DNA of 64,000 nucleotides from Coptis chinensis. Lineage: Eukaryota > Streptophyta > Magnoliopsida > Ranunculales > Ranunculaceae. The DNA lies in contig CM027382.1 of assembly GCA_015680905.1 (NCBI GenBank), positions 2,914,001 to 2,978,000 on the forward strand, in the 5' to 3' direction. The position numbers and the translations under genes are program-made. Shown piece by piece: positions 1 through 11,091 of this stretch. A model generated the notes under the pieces. The model saw only the letters and a program-made list of their open reading frames with translations, was not told the origin of the DNA and did not search any database. Numbering within the stretch: the stretch's first letter is position 1; each line of letters begins with the position of its first letter.

Positions 1-168
1 TGTTTGTTACGTGTATTTATACTACAAAACAAAATTAGTTACTTTAACAAAAAACCTATGTACAGCTATCACTCTATCATTTGCTAAACTATAACTGTTT
101 TGACTGTTGATTGTCTTCCCTCTTCTACTGTTGAAGTCATCGATGTATCATCATTTACATGCCTAATA
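1..168 (-). repeat. 3' LTR of outer Copia (partial)
   Basis: This stretch matches the LTR at 9249-9472 with scattered substitutions. Shared blocks include the tail ACATGCCTAATA at 157-168 and 9461-9472. The next bases inward, GCCCCCTTCAAG, are the complement of the polypurine tract. The outer end lies left of the window. Confidence 0.9.
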
Positions 169-1034
169 GCCCCCTTCAAGTTGAAGGGAGATGGTCGAAC
201 TGAAAGCTTGGACAATAAAAATTGAAACCTCTGTACTGATAGGCCTTTGGTAAATATATCAGTTAGTTGATCTTTAGTGCAAAGATATTGCACATCTAGT
301 AGCTTGCTTGTGACTAACTCTCTAATGTAGTGATAGTCTATCTCAACATGCTTAGTCCTGGCATGAAATACAGGATTGTTGGCAAGTGAGATAGCACTGA
401 TGTTGTCACATAATACCAATGGACATTTGGGCAGTGGAACATGAAAATCTTTGAGTATAACACATAAGCAATATAGTTCTGCCGCTGTGTGAGCTAGTGC
501 GATGTATTATGCTTCAGTAGAAGACCTGGCTACAGTATGTTGTTTCTTTGCTGACCATGATAAAGGATTAGAACCTACAAAAAATACAAAATCCACTAAT
601 TGATTTCCTATCCATAGGACACCCAGCCCAATCTGCATCACAATACGCTGTCACAAATAAAGAACCTTTGATGAACCAAATTCCATGAGTTATACTTCCC
701 TTTAAATATCTCAATATCCTTTTAGCTGCAGCTAAATGAGTAGCTCTTGGTTTGTGCATAAACTGACATACCATGTTAACTGCGAAGGAAATGTCAGGCC
801 TAGTCCAAGTAAGATATTGTAAGCCACCTACAATGGACCTATAAGCTGTCAGATCATCAAGTAATTCTCCAGTGTGAGCATCCAGTTTGCATGAAGTTGA
901 AGTAGGAGTAGAGCAATTAGCATTGACCATGTTAGCTTTTGTAAGAAGATCAAACGTATACTTTGATTGACACAGAAAAATACCAGTAGAGTTTCTGTGA
1001 GCTTCAAATCCCAAAAAGTAATGTATAGCACCTA
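84..1034 (-). pseudogene. Copia reverse transcriptase C-end and RNase H
   Basis: The minus-strand translation gives the Copia RT tail (TRPDISFAVN around 750-810) followed by RNase H with the catalytic-type segment YCDADWAG near 620-645. The conserved STEAEY segment near 508-535 carries a stop in place of the second Glu. Another stop follows FCIFCRF near 568. The tail with CDNISAISLANNP at 360-419 is the usual Copia RNase H end. The fragment continues from the RT half at 5143-5915 across the nested insertion at 1040-5137. Being nonsense-interrupted, it cannot give an active enzyme. Confidence 0.9.
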
Positions 1035-1039
1035 GATCC

Positions 1040-1741
1040 TGTTAGGAATATACAACTTAATTGTACTTACTCTTTACCAATTACCAAACTATACAAATCT
1101 TTTGTCTTGTAAGTGTCTTGTACTTCTTAATTAAATCCGAGCCTAGTGTAGATACACTATGTCCTTAAGACAGATTTTCCCCTCACGGTGCTTGAAGGTT
1201 GATGGGAAACTATCTCCCAAGATAGAACGGATTTCCTTCTATAGAAAGCTAGCACTTCAATTCTATAGACTCGATGAACACAACATAGTATTTGACTAAG
1301 AACGAGGGAGAAGAGAAAGATCGAACTCGTGTGATCCGGTGTATTTTCTCTCCAAATTCATCCACTATTTATAGGTGAGTGGTGCCTCTTGAAAAGAACA
1401 CGGTGACTCTTGGGAAAAAGTAAGCAACTCTTTGAAAAGTCACATGTTTAAAAAGACACACCATTTACCAAGCATATAACAATTGTTTTGAACCGGTGCC
1501 TATTTCGAAGGTTGCACCTTTTCGGCATGATGATCTTATTTCAAACCAAAGGTGCACATTTCGAAGGTCGCACCTTTTTGGCATAATGCACTGTTTCAAA
1601 CAAATGCATCATGTTGAAAAGGTTTTTCTCACATTACGCATCTTGTTTCAAGAAAAACCCATTTCATCTTAAGTGGGGTAACTTGGGAGACAAACTACTC
1701 ATTCATATTTAAATGGATTTGAGCAAATCATTTTTCTAACA
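1040..1741 (-). repeat. 3' LTR of nested Copia
   Basis: The 702-bp LTR begins TGTTAGGAATATAC and ends TTTCTAACA. It differs from the copy at 4436-5137 by small indels and a few substitutions, for example around 1500-1560. Confidence 0.95.
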
Positions 1742-2403
1742 ATCCCCACATGAATGAAAATTTGGCTTCTTCTATTATAAACATTGGATTTCTGTTCTTT
1801 TACAAATGAAAAGATACCGCGATCGTCAAGTAGCATGGGAGGCCTTGAACTTGCCTTAGTGAAAGACGATCGGATTTAATTGGACGATCAGTAGACTTCA
1901 ATTAATGTCCTTGAACTGTCGTCACCGTTTGTATAAACCTAGACAATCATCTTCACGCCAGCACCTTCTCGAATCTTGTTGGTTCTCACGTTTGTGTTCA
2001 TTTTGGCCTTGAACACTTCTTGGTTTCAGATAGTGCTTTTGAGACATTTGCCTTTAAAATTCTCATAGAAGCGGCCCCACTTCGCACTAACATAGGTGAT
2101 TTCTATAAAGAGTATCCTGCAATACTCCACTTGGATAACATAACTTTCCAAGATATAGTAAATCATTAAAAGCTTGACTTATCCTGGTTCTCGCGGCAGA
2201 TATGCACTGTCTTATATAGGAATGGGTTAGAGTATAATATTACTCTCCAGTGCTAACTGAGTCACTAACATAATTCAGTTGGCCCATTGAACCTAGATCT
2301 TGGGATCTCCAGTCAACTAGGTTGGTTTTTCCATTATGATGACTCTTGGTTGATTATCTCAAAAGCTTTAAGCCCATTCCCCTTGATAATCTTTCTACTT
2401 GCT

Positions 2404-3020
2404 CTCTTGTTAAACCTTTTGTAAGCGGATCCGCAATGTTATCTTTTGACCTTACATAGTCGATTGAGATAACTCCATTTGAGAAAGCAATTGTCTAATC
2501 GGTATTATGTCTACGACGATATATGTCGAGACTTCCGTTATACATGCTACTGTGCTCTCTACCAATAGCAGATTGGTCATCACGGTGTATACACACTGGC
2601 GGGTAACGTGTTTAGCCGATTTGGAATATCCTCTAAGAAATTTGAAGCCACTGCTTCTTCTCTCGGCCTTGTCCAATGCTATGAATTCGATTCCATAGTG
2701 GACCTCGCTATGCACGTTTGTTTTGAGGATTTCCAAGAAACGGTTTGCACCTCAAGTGTAAAGACATATCCACTTGTGGACTTTGAGTCTTTAGTGTCGG
2801 ATATCCAATTAGCATCGCGCATACCATACGGCAATTTGGATATCTTGTATAGTGCAAACCAAAATTCGAAAGTATACTTTAAGTATCCCAAAACTCTCAA
2901 TATGGCGGTCAATGATCTCGCCGGGATTACTCGTGATATCGACTTAGTTTGCTCACAGAGTATGCTATGTCAGGCCTTGTACAGTTCATGACATACATTA
3001 AACTACCAAGTATACGAGAG
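2404..3020 (-). pseudogene. Nested Copia RT tail and RNase H remnant
   Basis: Minus-strand frames read the RT end ([18 protein letters not shown] in a frame around 2930-2990), then [18 protein letters not shown] near 2780-2830 and [17 protein letters not shown] near 2690-2740, which are RNase H landmarks of Copia. A frameshift divides it, with the remainder at 2452-2736. The catalytic region is recognisable but not open. Confidence 0.88.
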
Positions 3021-3119
3021 TATTCTAGTTGAGATATTCTTGTCAAGTTTCCTACATACGATAGTCCATCACATTAAACATTCCTGTGATGTCACACTTG
3101 TGTGTATCATCACAGGATA

Positions 3120-3160
3120 TTCTCACATTACGTACTGTTTCAAGAAAAAACCCATTTCAT
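3120..3160 (-). repeat. 41-bp LTR-derived patch at the internal deletion junction
   Basis: These 41 bases are identical to 5023-5063 inside the right LTR of the same element. They lie exactly between the truncated gag (3161 rightward) and the RT remnant (leftward), so the gag frame runs into LTR-derived codons before stopping at 3123. The left LTR has a diverged version near 1624-1665. Confidence 0.85.
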
Positions 3161-4090
3161 TTCCAATCATGAGACATTCAGAAACCACAGCAGATAGGTT
3201 CATGTCATTAACATTATCAGAAAGCGTGTCCATTGTCACATTTGCTTCAGTCTTTTGCTTCTTGTACTTCTTTGGCTTGCGACATTCACTTGCCTTATGT
3301 CTAGCCTTTCCACAGTTGTAGCACTTGCCCTTGAACTTAGTAGGCGTACTACTCTCTTCGCCTTGAGCTTTGTCTTGGCGCTTCCTCTTTCCCTTAGCAC
3401 TAGATCCTTCCACAATATTGGCCTTTGCCACCATGGGATCCTTGCCCTTCTTCTCAGATAAGCGGTTATCTTCTTCTATCCTTAGACGGACAATCAGCTC
3501 TTCAAGATTCATATCTTTGCGTTTATGCTTAAGATAGTTCTTAAAATCCTTCCAAGATGGTGGTAATTTCTCAATCATAGCAGCCACTTGGAAAGATTCT
3601 CCTAGGGTCATTCCTTCAAAGAATGACATCATGGAAGATTACTTGAAGTTCTTGGACTTGGCTTATGGACGGTCTTACTATCCGTCATTTTGAAATCAAG
3701 AAATCGCCAACTATGAATTTCTTCATGCCAAAGCATCTTCACTCTTGTATTTCTTGTCCAACGAATCCCAAAGTTCCTTAGCGGTCTTGAACACACTATA
3801 CACATTGTATAATGAGTCGACCAACCCGCTAAGAATATAATTTCTACACAAGAAATCAGCATGAAACCAAGCATCCTTGGCCAAAACCTTCTCCTTTGTC
3901 GGGTTTCATCGAGCTTACATCGGGAGCCTTATCCCACGTAAAACCTTGCCAAGTTAAGGGTGGTCGGATAGAAGATCATCTTTTGTTGCCCGGCTTGAAA
4001 TCGGTTCCATTGAACTTTTCGGGCTTCTCCCCATGAGGGAAAGAATGGGGAGCAAGAAATGTTAGGAGTAATGCGGTGGTGTTGCCATAT
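3161..4090 (-). pseudogene. Nested Copia gag
   Basis: A UBN2-type Copia gag is recognisable on the minus strand. The N-terminal part at 3629-4090 has [21 protein letters not shown] codons near 3735-3810 in broken frames. An open segment at 3161-3632 has EGMTLGESFQVAAMIEKLP and one CCHC knuckle, CYNCGKARHKASEC, near 3285-3330. The frame is interrupted at about 3630 and upstream. Downstream it is truncated where protease should begin and fused to the LTR patch. Confidence 0.88.
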
Positions 4091-4435
4091 TCTGAAATAC
4101 AACTACACTTTGTTATTCCTTTAAACCAAAAAAGAAAAGAAAACAGAAACAAATTCTGTTCGGTAAAGAAGAAAAAGAAAAAGAAGTCTGTCTTAAGTTT
4201 GTAGGAAACTTATTCCAAAAATATACTTATTGTTAAGTAAACAAGAAAATCAAATTGATATGAACAAACCTTTAATATCAACAAACAAACAAACCTTTTA
4301 GTTCAACTAATGAACTTAATTTACCAATGATTAATGAAATCTGCTTCAAAATTGTTAGTGCATTTGTACTAAACAATAAGTATAGCCAAAATTAATTCAA
4401 CCAAATTAATTCAAAAAAAAAAATCTGTCTTAAGT

Positions 4436-5137
4436 TGTTAGGAATATACAACTTAATTGTACTTACTCTTTACCAATTACCAAACTATACAAATCTTTTG
4501 TCTTGTAAGTGTCTTGTACTTCTTAATTAAATCCGAGCCTAGTGTAGATACACTATGTCCTTAAGACAGATTTTCCCCCTCACGGTGCTTGAAGGTTGAT
4601 GGGAAACTATCTCCCAAGATAGAACGGATTTCCTTCATAGAAAGCTAGCACTTCAATTCTATAGACTCGATGAACACAACATAGTATTTGACTAAGAACG
4701 AGGAGGGAGAAGAGAAAGATCGAACTCGTGTGATCCGGTGTATTTTCTCTCCAAATTCATCCACTATTTATAGGTGAGTGGTGCCTCTTGAAAAGAACAC
4801 GGTGACTCTTGGGAAAAAGTAAGCAACTCTTTGAAAAGTCACATGTTTGAAAAAGACACACCATTTCGGCATATAACATGTTTTGAACCGATTGCCTATT
4901 TGAAAGGTTGCACCTTTTCGGCATGATGCAATTGTTTCAAACCAAAGTGCACATTTCGAAAAGGTCGCACCTTTTTCGCATAATGCACTGTTTCAAACAA
5001 ATGCATCATGTTGAAAAGGTTTTTCTCACATTACGTACTGTTTCAAGAAAAAACCCATTTCATCTTAAGTGGGGTAACTTGGGAGACAAACTACTCATTC
5101 ATATTTAAATGGATTTGAGCAAATCATTTTTCTAACA
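4436..5137 (-). repeat. 5' LTR of nested Copia
   Basis: This is the 702-bp partner of 1040-1741 with identical termini. Next to it, 5138-5142 repeats GATCC from 1035-1039, confirming the insertion boundary. Confidence 0.95.
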
Positions 5138-5142
5138 GATCC

Positions 5143-6178
5143 TTCATAGCAAATCTGTAACTGAGTTGTTTAATGATCTTTGCACATTGTGTGGTAGAAT
5201 TTCCGGTGATAAGAATGTCATCGACATACACTAGGATGTAAGTAATAAAAGAGACATCCTTCTTTATGAAAAGAGAGTGATCCGCTTCAGAAGTGACAAA
5301 CCCAAAGCACAGTAAAGCTTGATAGAGTTCTTCATACTAGGCTCGAGGTGCCTGTTTTAACCCATAGATGGACTTGAGTAATTTACACACATGTGTAGGT
5401 TTATGTGGATCAATAAAACCTTGTGGCTGTGACATATACACTGTTTCTTTGAGATGGCCATGCAAAAATGCATTTGACACATCAAGTTGCTTGATTTCCC
5501 AATTGAAGTTTATTGCAAGAGATAAAATGAGCTTGATTGTTGCAGACTTTGCAACTGGGCTGAAAGTCTCATGATAATGTAATCCACTTAATTGATGATA
5601 GCCCTTTACCACTAGCCTAGCCTTGTGTTTGTCTAGAGATTCATCAGACTTTTGTTTCAGCTTGAACAGCCACTTGTGTTCTATAATATTGAACTCTGAA
5701 GAGTATGGCACAAGTTGCCAAGTACCATTTTTAATTAGAGCATTGAATTCACTGGCCATAGCTTGTCTCCAATTAGGATCTTTCACTGCTTGAGTGTAAC
5801 ATGTTGGAGTAGTGGAAATAGAATCAAGAGATGTTTGCAGAGCTTGGGGAATAGGATGATTAGTAGAAATGAGTGACTTAGGTTTGAATATACCATGTTT
5901 AGATCTTGTTGTCATAGAATGACTGGACTCTGAAGAAACAATGGGTGACCTTGAATTTTTGTTTGATAAAGATGATGATTGTTTGTTATAATTTTCAGAG
6001 ATGATCTGAGGTGAATCAAGAATGACAGGAAGAATTTCTTCAAAAATACTTGTGTTACAAAATTCATAAGAAATGAAAGACTAAAGAGAAGTGGAGTATG
6101 CAGGAGATATTTTGAAGGGAAATTCAATCTCATTGAAGACAACATGTCTTGATACATATATTCTTCCTGTAACTTCAT
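5143..6178 (-). pseudogene. Outer Copia reverse transcriptase, N-terminal half
   Basis: The open frame at 5337-5915 begins the RVT_2 domain (DPNWRQAMASEFNAL, then QLDVSNAFLHGHLKE, ending at IYGLKQAPRA where a stop falls at 5337). Past the stop, 5143-5330 continues in frame with the catalytic YVDDILITG. The domain is cut at FAMKD by the nested element and resumes at 1034. The linker at 5912-6178 is in another frame. All hallmarks are present, but the gene is broken at least three times. Confidence 0.9.
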
Positions 6179-6215
6179 CTAGACACTTGTACCCTTTGTC
6201 TTTGTAGAGGGTATC

Positions 6216-7106
6216 CTATCCTATAAAAATGCAAGGTTTGGATCTGAGTTCAAGTTTGTTGGATGTGTATGGTCGAAGCCAAGGGTAACACATACACCCA
6301 AAAGCTTTGAGAGTATGATAATTTAGTACACTATTGTATAACTTTTCCCAAGGAGACACATAATGTAATGAAGTGGAAGGTAATCTGTTTATGAGATAGA
6401 CTGCTGTGGCAAAAAGTTCAGTCCAATACTTGGAAGGTAAATGAGACTGAGAAGTGAGTGTTCTAGCCATGTCTAGAATATGTCTATGTCTCCTTTCTAC
6501 AATCCCATTCTGTTAAGGGGTATGAGGGCAAGAGAATTGATGTTTAATCCCACACTTGGATAAAAACGTTTCAAAATGTGTACTGATGAACTCTCCTCCA
6601 CCGTCTGTTCTAATACACTTGATTTTCTGATGTAAATTATTTTCTACCAAAGATTTGAATGATTGAAATACCATGTCAAATCCAGACTCGTGTGATAAAG
6701 GAAAAATCCAACAATATTTTGAAAAATCATCAACAATACTTGCATAAAATCTGAAACCAGTATGAGAATACACAGGTGATGGACCCCAAAGGTATATATG
6801 AAGCAATTGTAAAGGACTTTCAGACTTACATATAGACAAAGAAAATGATAGTTTTGTGCTTTTGCCTAAAGCACAGTCCTCACAAAAGGAACAAACTGAA
6901 GACCCTTTGACATCAACATTCTTATTTTGAATGAGTTTATTTAAAACTGCATGAGCTGGATGACCTAATCTCTTATGCCATGTTGCTGCAGAAACCTTTA
7001 TTGCAGAAAGGGCAGTAGGAATGTATGCAGAGGATGAATGACTTGATGAACTAGATGTGAGATGGAGAGGATACAGACCATGCTCAATTGGTCCTTGGAA
7101 AAGCAT
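6216..7106 (-). pseudogene. Outer Copia integrase
   Basis: The minus-strand frame 6513-7106 carries the HHCC zinc-binding region (HKRLGHPAH through CSFCEDC) and the core. The second acidic residue sits in RTDGGGEF and the Glu in VERRH, just past a stop at 6513. The first catalytic Asp, normally in a TDLWGP context, reads IYLWGPSP near 6784-6807, so Asp is replaced by Tyr. The frame continues at 6216-6470 (ARTLTSQSHLPSKYW) to the core end. With the stop and the lost Asp the enzyme should be dead. Confidence 0.9.
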
Positions 7107-7133
7107 CCTCCCCGTGGCAATGTCCTTTACATA

Positions 7134-9072
7134 TCAACCAGTAGGAGAGAAAATTAGTATACAATGATTGTCAGACACAAACTTGTGTACACTTAAGAGA
7201 TTATGTGTGATGGATGGCACATGTAAAACATTTTGCATTTTAAATGTATGACTGGAATTGAAAGGTTTTAAGTAAGTGGAACCAGTGTGGTGTATAAACA
7301 AACCTTGACCATTGCCCACTAGAATTTTGTCAGAACTTTTGTAGTCAGAGTGAACTGAGAGATTGGATAAGTCTGATGTGAAGTGATTAGTTGCTCCAGT
7401 GTCAGCATACCATAGAGAATCACTTGAATTGTATCCTGAAGATCCAGTATTGTTGTTAAAGTTGCCATTATTGTTGTTGTTAGAGCTTGTGGAACTATCA
7501 GAGGTAAATTCACTCATATTAGCTAACATTGCTAACTTTGCAGGTGGAATTCTCCCAACATATGAGTGATTCATATGATTGTGACAATCAATAGCAACAT
7601 GCCCAAATTTTCCACAAATCTGACATTGAGGCCTTGAGTGAGTGTTGATATTGTTGTTGTGGTTTGAACTAGTGTTGCCATTGTAATTAGAATTGGAGCT
7701 TGAAGCATTGTTGTTGCCTTGATAATTGTTGTATGATCCTCTACCTCTATAATTTTCTCTGTTGTTTCCTCTGTAATTATTATAACTCCCTCTTCCTCTG
7801 TTGTTATAGTTCCCTCTGCTAGACTGAGTTCCAACATAAAATGCTTGATTTACTTGATCTGAATTCACTTCTCTGTGTCCTTGTTCCATGTTCAGTTCCT
7901 CACTTAATGCCAGATTATGAAGTTCTTCAACACTCACTGGATCATTCTTTGACCGTACTCTGATTGATGTCTTAAATGCAACATACTCAGTAGGTAATCC
8001 ATGCAACATGTGAAAAACCATATCAGCTTCATCAAGTACAGTTCCAGCAGCTGCTAACTTGTCAAATATTTGCTTAAGCTTGTGGAAATATTGAACCATA
8101 GAGATGTTTCCTTTCTTAATGTCTTGAAGTTCAGTTTTCAGTTGAATGACATAGGACCTAGAGATATTAGACAATCTATTCTCTAGCGTAACCCAAAGAG
8201 CTCTAGCAGTAGGTAATCCAACAACATAAGGTAGCAGTTCTTGAGACAATGTAGCGTTAAGCCATATTAAACACATTTGATCTTTCTTGACCCATGCCAC
8301 ATATTGAGGATTCATCTGATTTGTCAAGTGACCATTGTTATCAATAAGAAACTGAGAAGGACATAAGTCAGTACCTTCAATTAAACCTTCTAAATCATAA
8401 GTTTTGAAAATTGGTTGAAAGAGATGTTTCCACTGTAGATAATTTTCTGAAGTCAACTTGACTGGTACCATGTTACTTATGTTCGTTCTTAAACGAGTAG
8501 GATGAATTCTGAGGTGGTACCACCATGGGTAATTGCATACTGAATCCAAGTGGAGCATGAATACCATGAGATGGAGATTGAAATACTCCATTGTTATAAT
8601 AATTCTTAAAAGGAACTCCTTAATGTTGAACACCAGTGGAACTTTGCTATGGAACTCCATTAGAATTAAAACCTTGATATTGACCATTACTGAAAACTGG
8701 CACTTGATATTGAACTCCATTAAAACTTGAAATCATTGGTTGAAAACCATAAAAACTTCGATCTTGCATAACTGAATTAACATTGAACAAAGGAACTTGA
8801 GTAGAATCACTAAAATTGAGATTTGAAGATTGATCTTGCATAGCTGAAATAACATTGAGCATAGGAACTTGAGTAGAATCATTATAATTGATGTTTGATG
8901 TTGGAATCGGAGCAACAACACTTAAATTTGTTGTTATTGCTGGATTTTGAGCTACAACACTTGAATCAGAACCAGGTATAACTGTATTCACAGTTGATTG
9001 AGTGTTATAAATCACAGTGGGAATTTGATTGATACTCATTGATGGTTGTGTTGTTTGATTGGTTCTTGCCAT
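7134..9072 (-). pseudogene. Outer Copia gag and aspartic protease
   Basis: The reading starts at Met 9072 (MARTNQTTQPS) and shifts frame near 8650-8720. It then runs open to 7134 through gag (SENYLQWKHLFQPIF; LWVTLENRLSN), an Asn/Gly-rich linker with RGNYNNRGRGSYNN repeats, a CCHC knuckle CQICGKFGHVAIDC near 7590-7640, and the protease motif WYADTGATNHF near 7380-7415. A stop at 7134 separates it from integrase. Gag has the length expected for the family. The frameshift makes it a pseudogene. Confidence 0.9.
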
Positions 9073-9235
9073 TTGAAACCCTAGATTTGATTGAAAAATT
9101 CAATTGATAATCTTGAATCTGAAGAAATCGACGACTTGATCTTTGGAAGTAATAGATCTAAGTATTGTTTTGATGATTCTATGAAAATAGGTGAATCCTC
9201 AAAATTGATTTTGGATCAACACCGAATGGTGAGAA

Positions 9236-9247
9236 GCTCTGATACCA
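9236..9247 (-). other. Primer-binding site of outer Copia
   Basis: The minus strand reads TGGTATCAGAGC, complementary to the 3' end of plant initiator methionine tRNA. It lies one base inside the 5' LTR, as in most plant Copia elements. Confidence 0.9.
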
Positions 9248-9248
9248 T

Positions 9249-9472
9249 AAACAAATGCTCTTACACTCAAATGAATATTGTTTTTCATTCCTCTCAATTA
9301 TTGGTTTGTTACGTGTATTTATACTATAAAACATAATCAGTTACTTTAACATAAAACCTATGTACAGCTGTCACTCTATCATTTGCTAAACTATAACTGT
9401 TTTGACTGTTGATTGTCTTCCTTTTCTGCTGTTGACTGAGTCACCGATATATCATCATTTACATGCCTAATA
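9249..9472 (-). repeat. 5' LTR of outer Copia
   Basis: The 224-bp LTR sits between the primer-binding site and flanking DNA. Its termini are decayed (TATTAG...TTTA in element orientation rather than TG...CA). It is alignable to 1-168 with several mismatches, suggesting an older insertion than the nested element. Confidence 0.85.
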
Positions 9473-9800
9473 GTTATTACCATACGCAGTTATATATGGA
9501 TTATATGGAAGAAGAGAAATGACCATATCTTTAGGAACATGCTAGTTTTTGTTTACAAGTCTGTCTTAGAAGTGAAGGATTGAGCTACTGTGGTACTGGA
9601 TGTCCGCATCATGTGAGAGGATAAACTACCGTTTTAAGGACCTTGTGCTAGACTAGCACAAAGTGATTATGGGTAGGCTGTGTTTGTTCTTTCCCCATTT
9701 CACTCCCTGTAATTTTTGTGAGGATCTCATTTACTGGATGTAGCTGATTGTGTTATGACACCTTTTATTATAAATAAAGACTACTTATTATAATTAAAAA
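9473..9800 (+). pseudogene. 3' end of a LINE (non-LTR retrotransposon)
   Basis: The plus-strand translation just after the Copia LTR reads IWIIWKKRNDHIFRNMLV, the conserved C-terminal stretch of plant LINE reverse transcriptase ORFs. Stops and a decayed tail follow. AT-rich sequence with TAATAATAATAAT near 9790-9810 may be the eroded poly(A) end. The outer Copia probably inserted into this LINE. Confidence 0.6.
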
Positions 9801-9961
9801 TAATAATAATCGAGTGAGCGGAGCAAACGATTTTGGCAGAAGGGGGGCTATGCGGACAAAAACCAACTTGGTTGGTTTCTGTCTGTTTGTCCTCATCTTC
9901 TCTCTCAATTTTTTTTTTGCCCAAATACCTTTCTCCTTCACCCATCTCTCTCCCCGCATTG

Positions 9962-10384
9962 TGTGTTGTCCAGAATTACAACCTATAAACTCCTCTCTCT
10001 CTCTTCTCTCGTCTTCTCCCTTTTCTCTTCTCTCTTTCTCATCTCTCCTCTTTATATACTTCCTAACCGCCCTCTTTCTTTAACCGCTCCCATCTTCTCT
10101 AACCGTTCTTCTGTTTCCATGATCTCCTTACATGCCCCACGTCCTGGAACCGTCCCCCTGTCTCCTCAAAGATCATGTCTTGGCTACTGTGCTCCAGCTC
10201 TTTCTTTCCCTATCCAACATCTCCCTCAAATCATAGTAACTCCACTGATCTCCTCGCACTTCCAGAGTCCGCAGCCTTCACATTATTCGCGGACTATACC
10301 CCGTGCTCATTCGTCTTCTTCCGTTATGTTGCCCCAGCCCCGAACACACCAGTCGTCTTAGTAGTCATATAATAGGTTGATACA
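9962..10384 (-). repeat. 3' LTR of Tat element
   Basis: This 423-bp LTR is preceded by CATTG. It differs from the right LTR at only a handful of positions visible by eye (for example 10157, 10175 and 10272), which implies a young insertion. Minus-strand AGAGAGGGGGCATC abutting it is the polypurine tract. Confidence 0.95.
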
Positions 10385-11091
10385 GATGCCCCCTCTCTGT
10401 CCTCGGACCCTTAGTTCGGGGTCCGAGATACTTTATGCCAACTGAAGCCGCGGATCTCTGGTACCTGTCCTAGAGCCCATCACCAAGCCTAGATGAAGGG
10501 GTCCGGTTAGCCAGTGTTGGGTCCTTTCTTTAGGGCCACGTGTTCTCCTGACTTTGATTTGAGAGCTCTAAACCCCTCGCGTGCCTCGCACGCCTCTAGC
10601 AATTATGATAGCGTGCGGAACCTGTCGCCTCGTTCTTAGCCCCTCCACGTGTCACCCCCTGCTGGCCCCTCCTTCTGATTCTTCGGTTTTTGTATTCTGG
10701 AAATTACTGCTTTACCCCTGCCGCTTCGAAACTCGTTCAAACACTTCCTTTTCTCTCTCAAACCCTTCCTTTTCTCTCTCACTCCCTTTTGTTTCTTCTC
10801 ACTTAAACCTCTCAATGCCATCTCACTCTGTTTTTCATTTTGGGATCGCCTGGCTTTCCTATCTTCCTTCTTCCTCTCGGTGAATCTCCACTGCCTTTGC
10901 TCCCGATTCGATTCTTACGAATCTCTTTGCTCGCTGCTGCCTCATAAATCAGGTTCGTTTCTTCTTTCCTTTATCTTTCGAACTTTTATTATACCATTGG
11001 TTTGGTTGTTCTCTAGTGCTTTGTGGATTCTTCCATTTGCGTAGCTTAGTCCTTTCATCTTTTCCCTTCTACGACTAGTGTAATTTGCATC

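Larger units (their letters stand above)
1040..5137 (-). mobile_element. Nested, internally deleted Copia element
   Basis: Two LTRs of equal length (702 bp) bound a 2.7-kb interior. The 5-bp duplication GATCC flanks the element at 1035-1039 and 5138-5142, and both ends are TGTTAG...CTAACA. The polypurine tract (minus strand ATGTGGGGATT) abuts the left LTR, giving minus-strand orientation. Only gag with its zinc knuckle and the RT/RNase H tail remain. Protease, integrase and most of RT are missing. No canonical primer-binding site is obvious next to the right LTR. It is a non-autonomous, relatively recent insertion, judging by the few LTR differences seen by eye. Confidence 0.95.
1..9472 (-). 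mobile_element. Outer Ty1/Copia LTR retrotransposon, left end cut by window
   Basis: Copia-type order gag, protease, integrase, reverse transcriptase, RNase H reads right to left on the minus strand. A short LTR lies at each end (1-168 partial, 9249-9472), and an initiator-Met type primer-binding site sits just inside the right LTR. The polypurine stretch (minus strand TTGAAGGGGGC) abuts the left LTR at 169-179. The element is broken by a 4.1-kb second Copia at 1040-5137 and by several stops and frameshifts, so it is not autonomous. The 3' LTR continues left of the window, so its target duplication cannot be checked. Confidence 0.93.

Noticed and set aside
7571..7837. Second gag-region frame, Thr/Ile-rich
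   Set aside because: It is a shadow of the Asn/Gly-rich gag linker in another frame.
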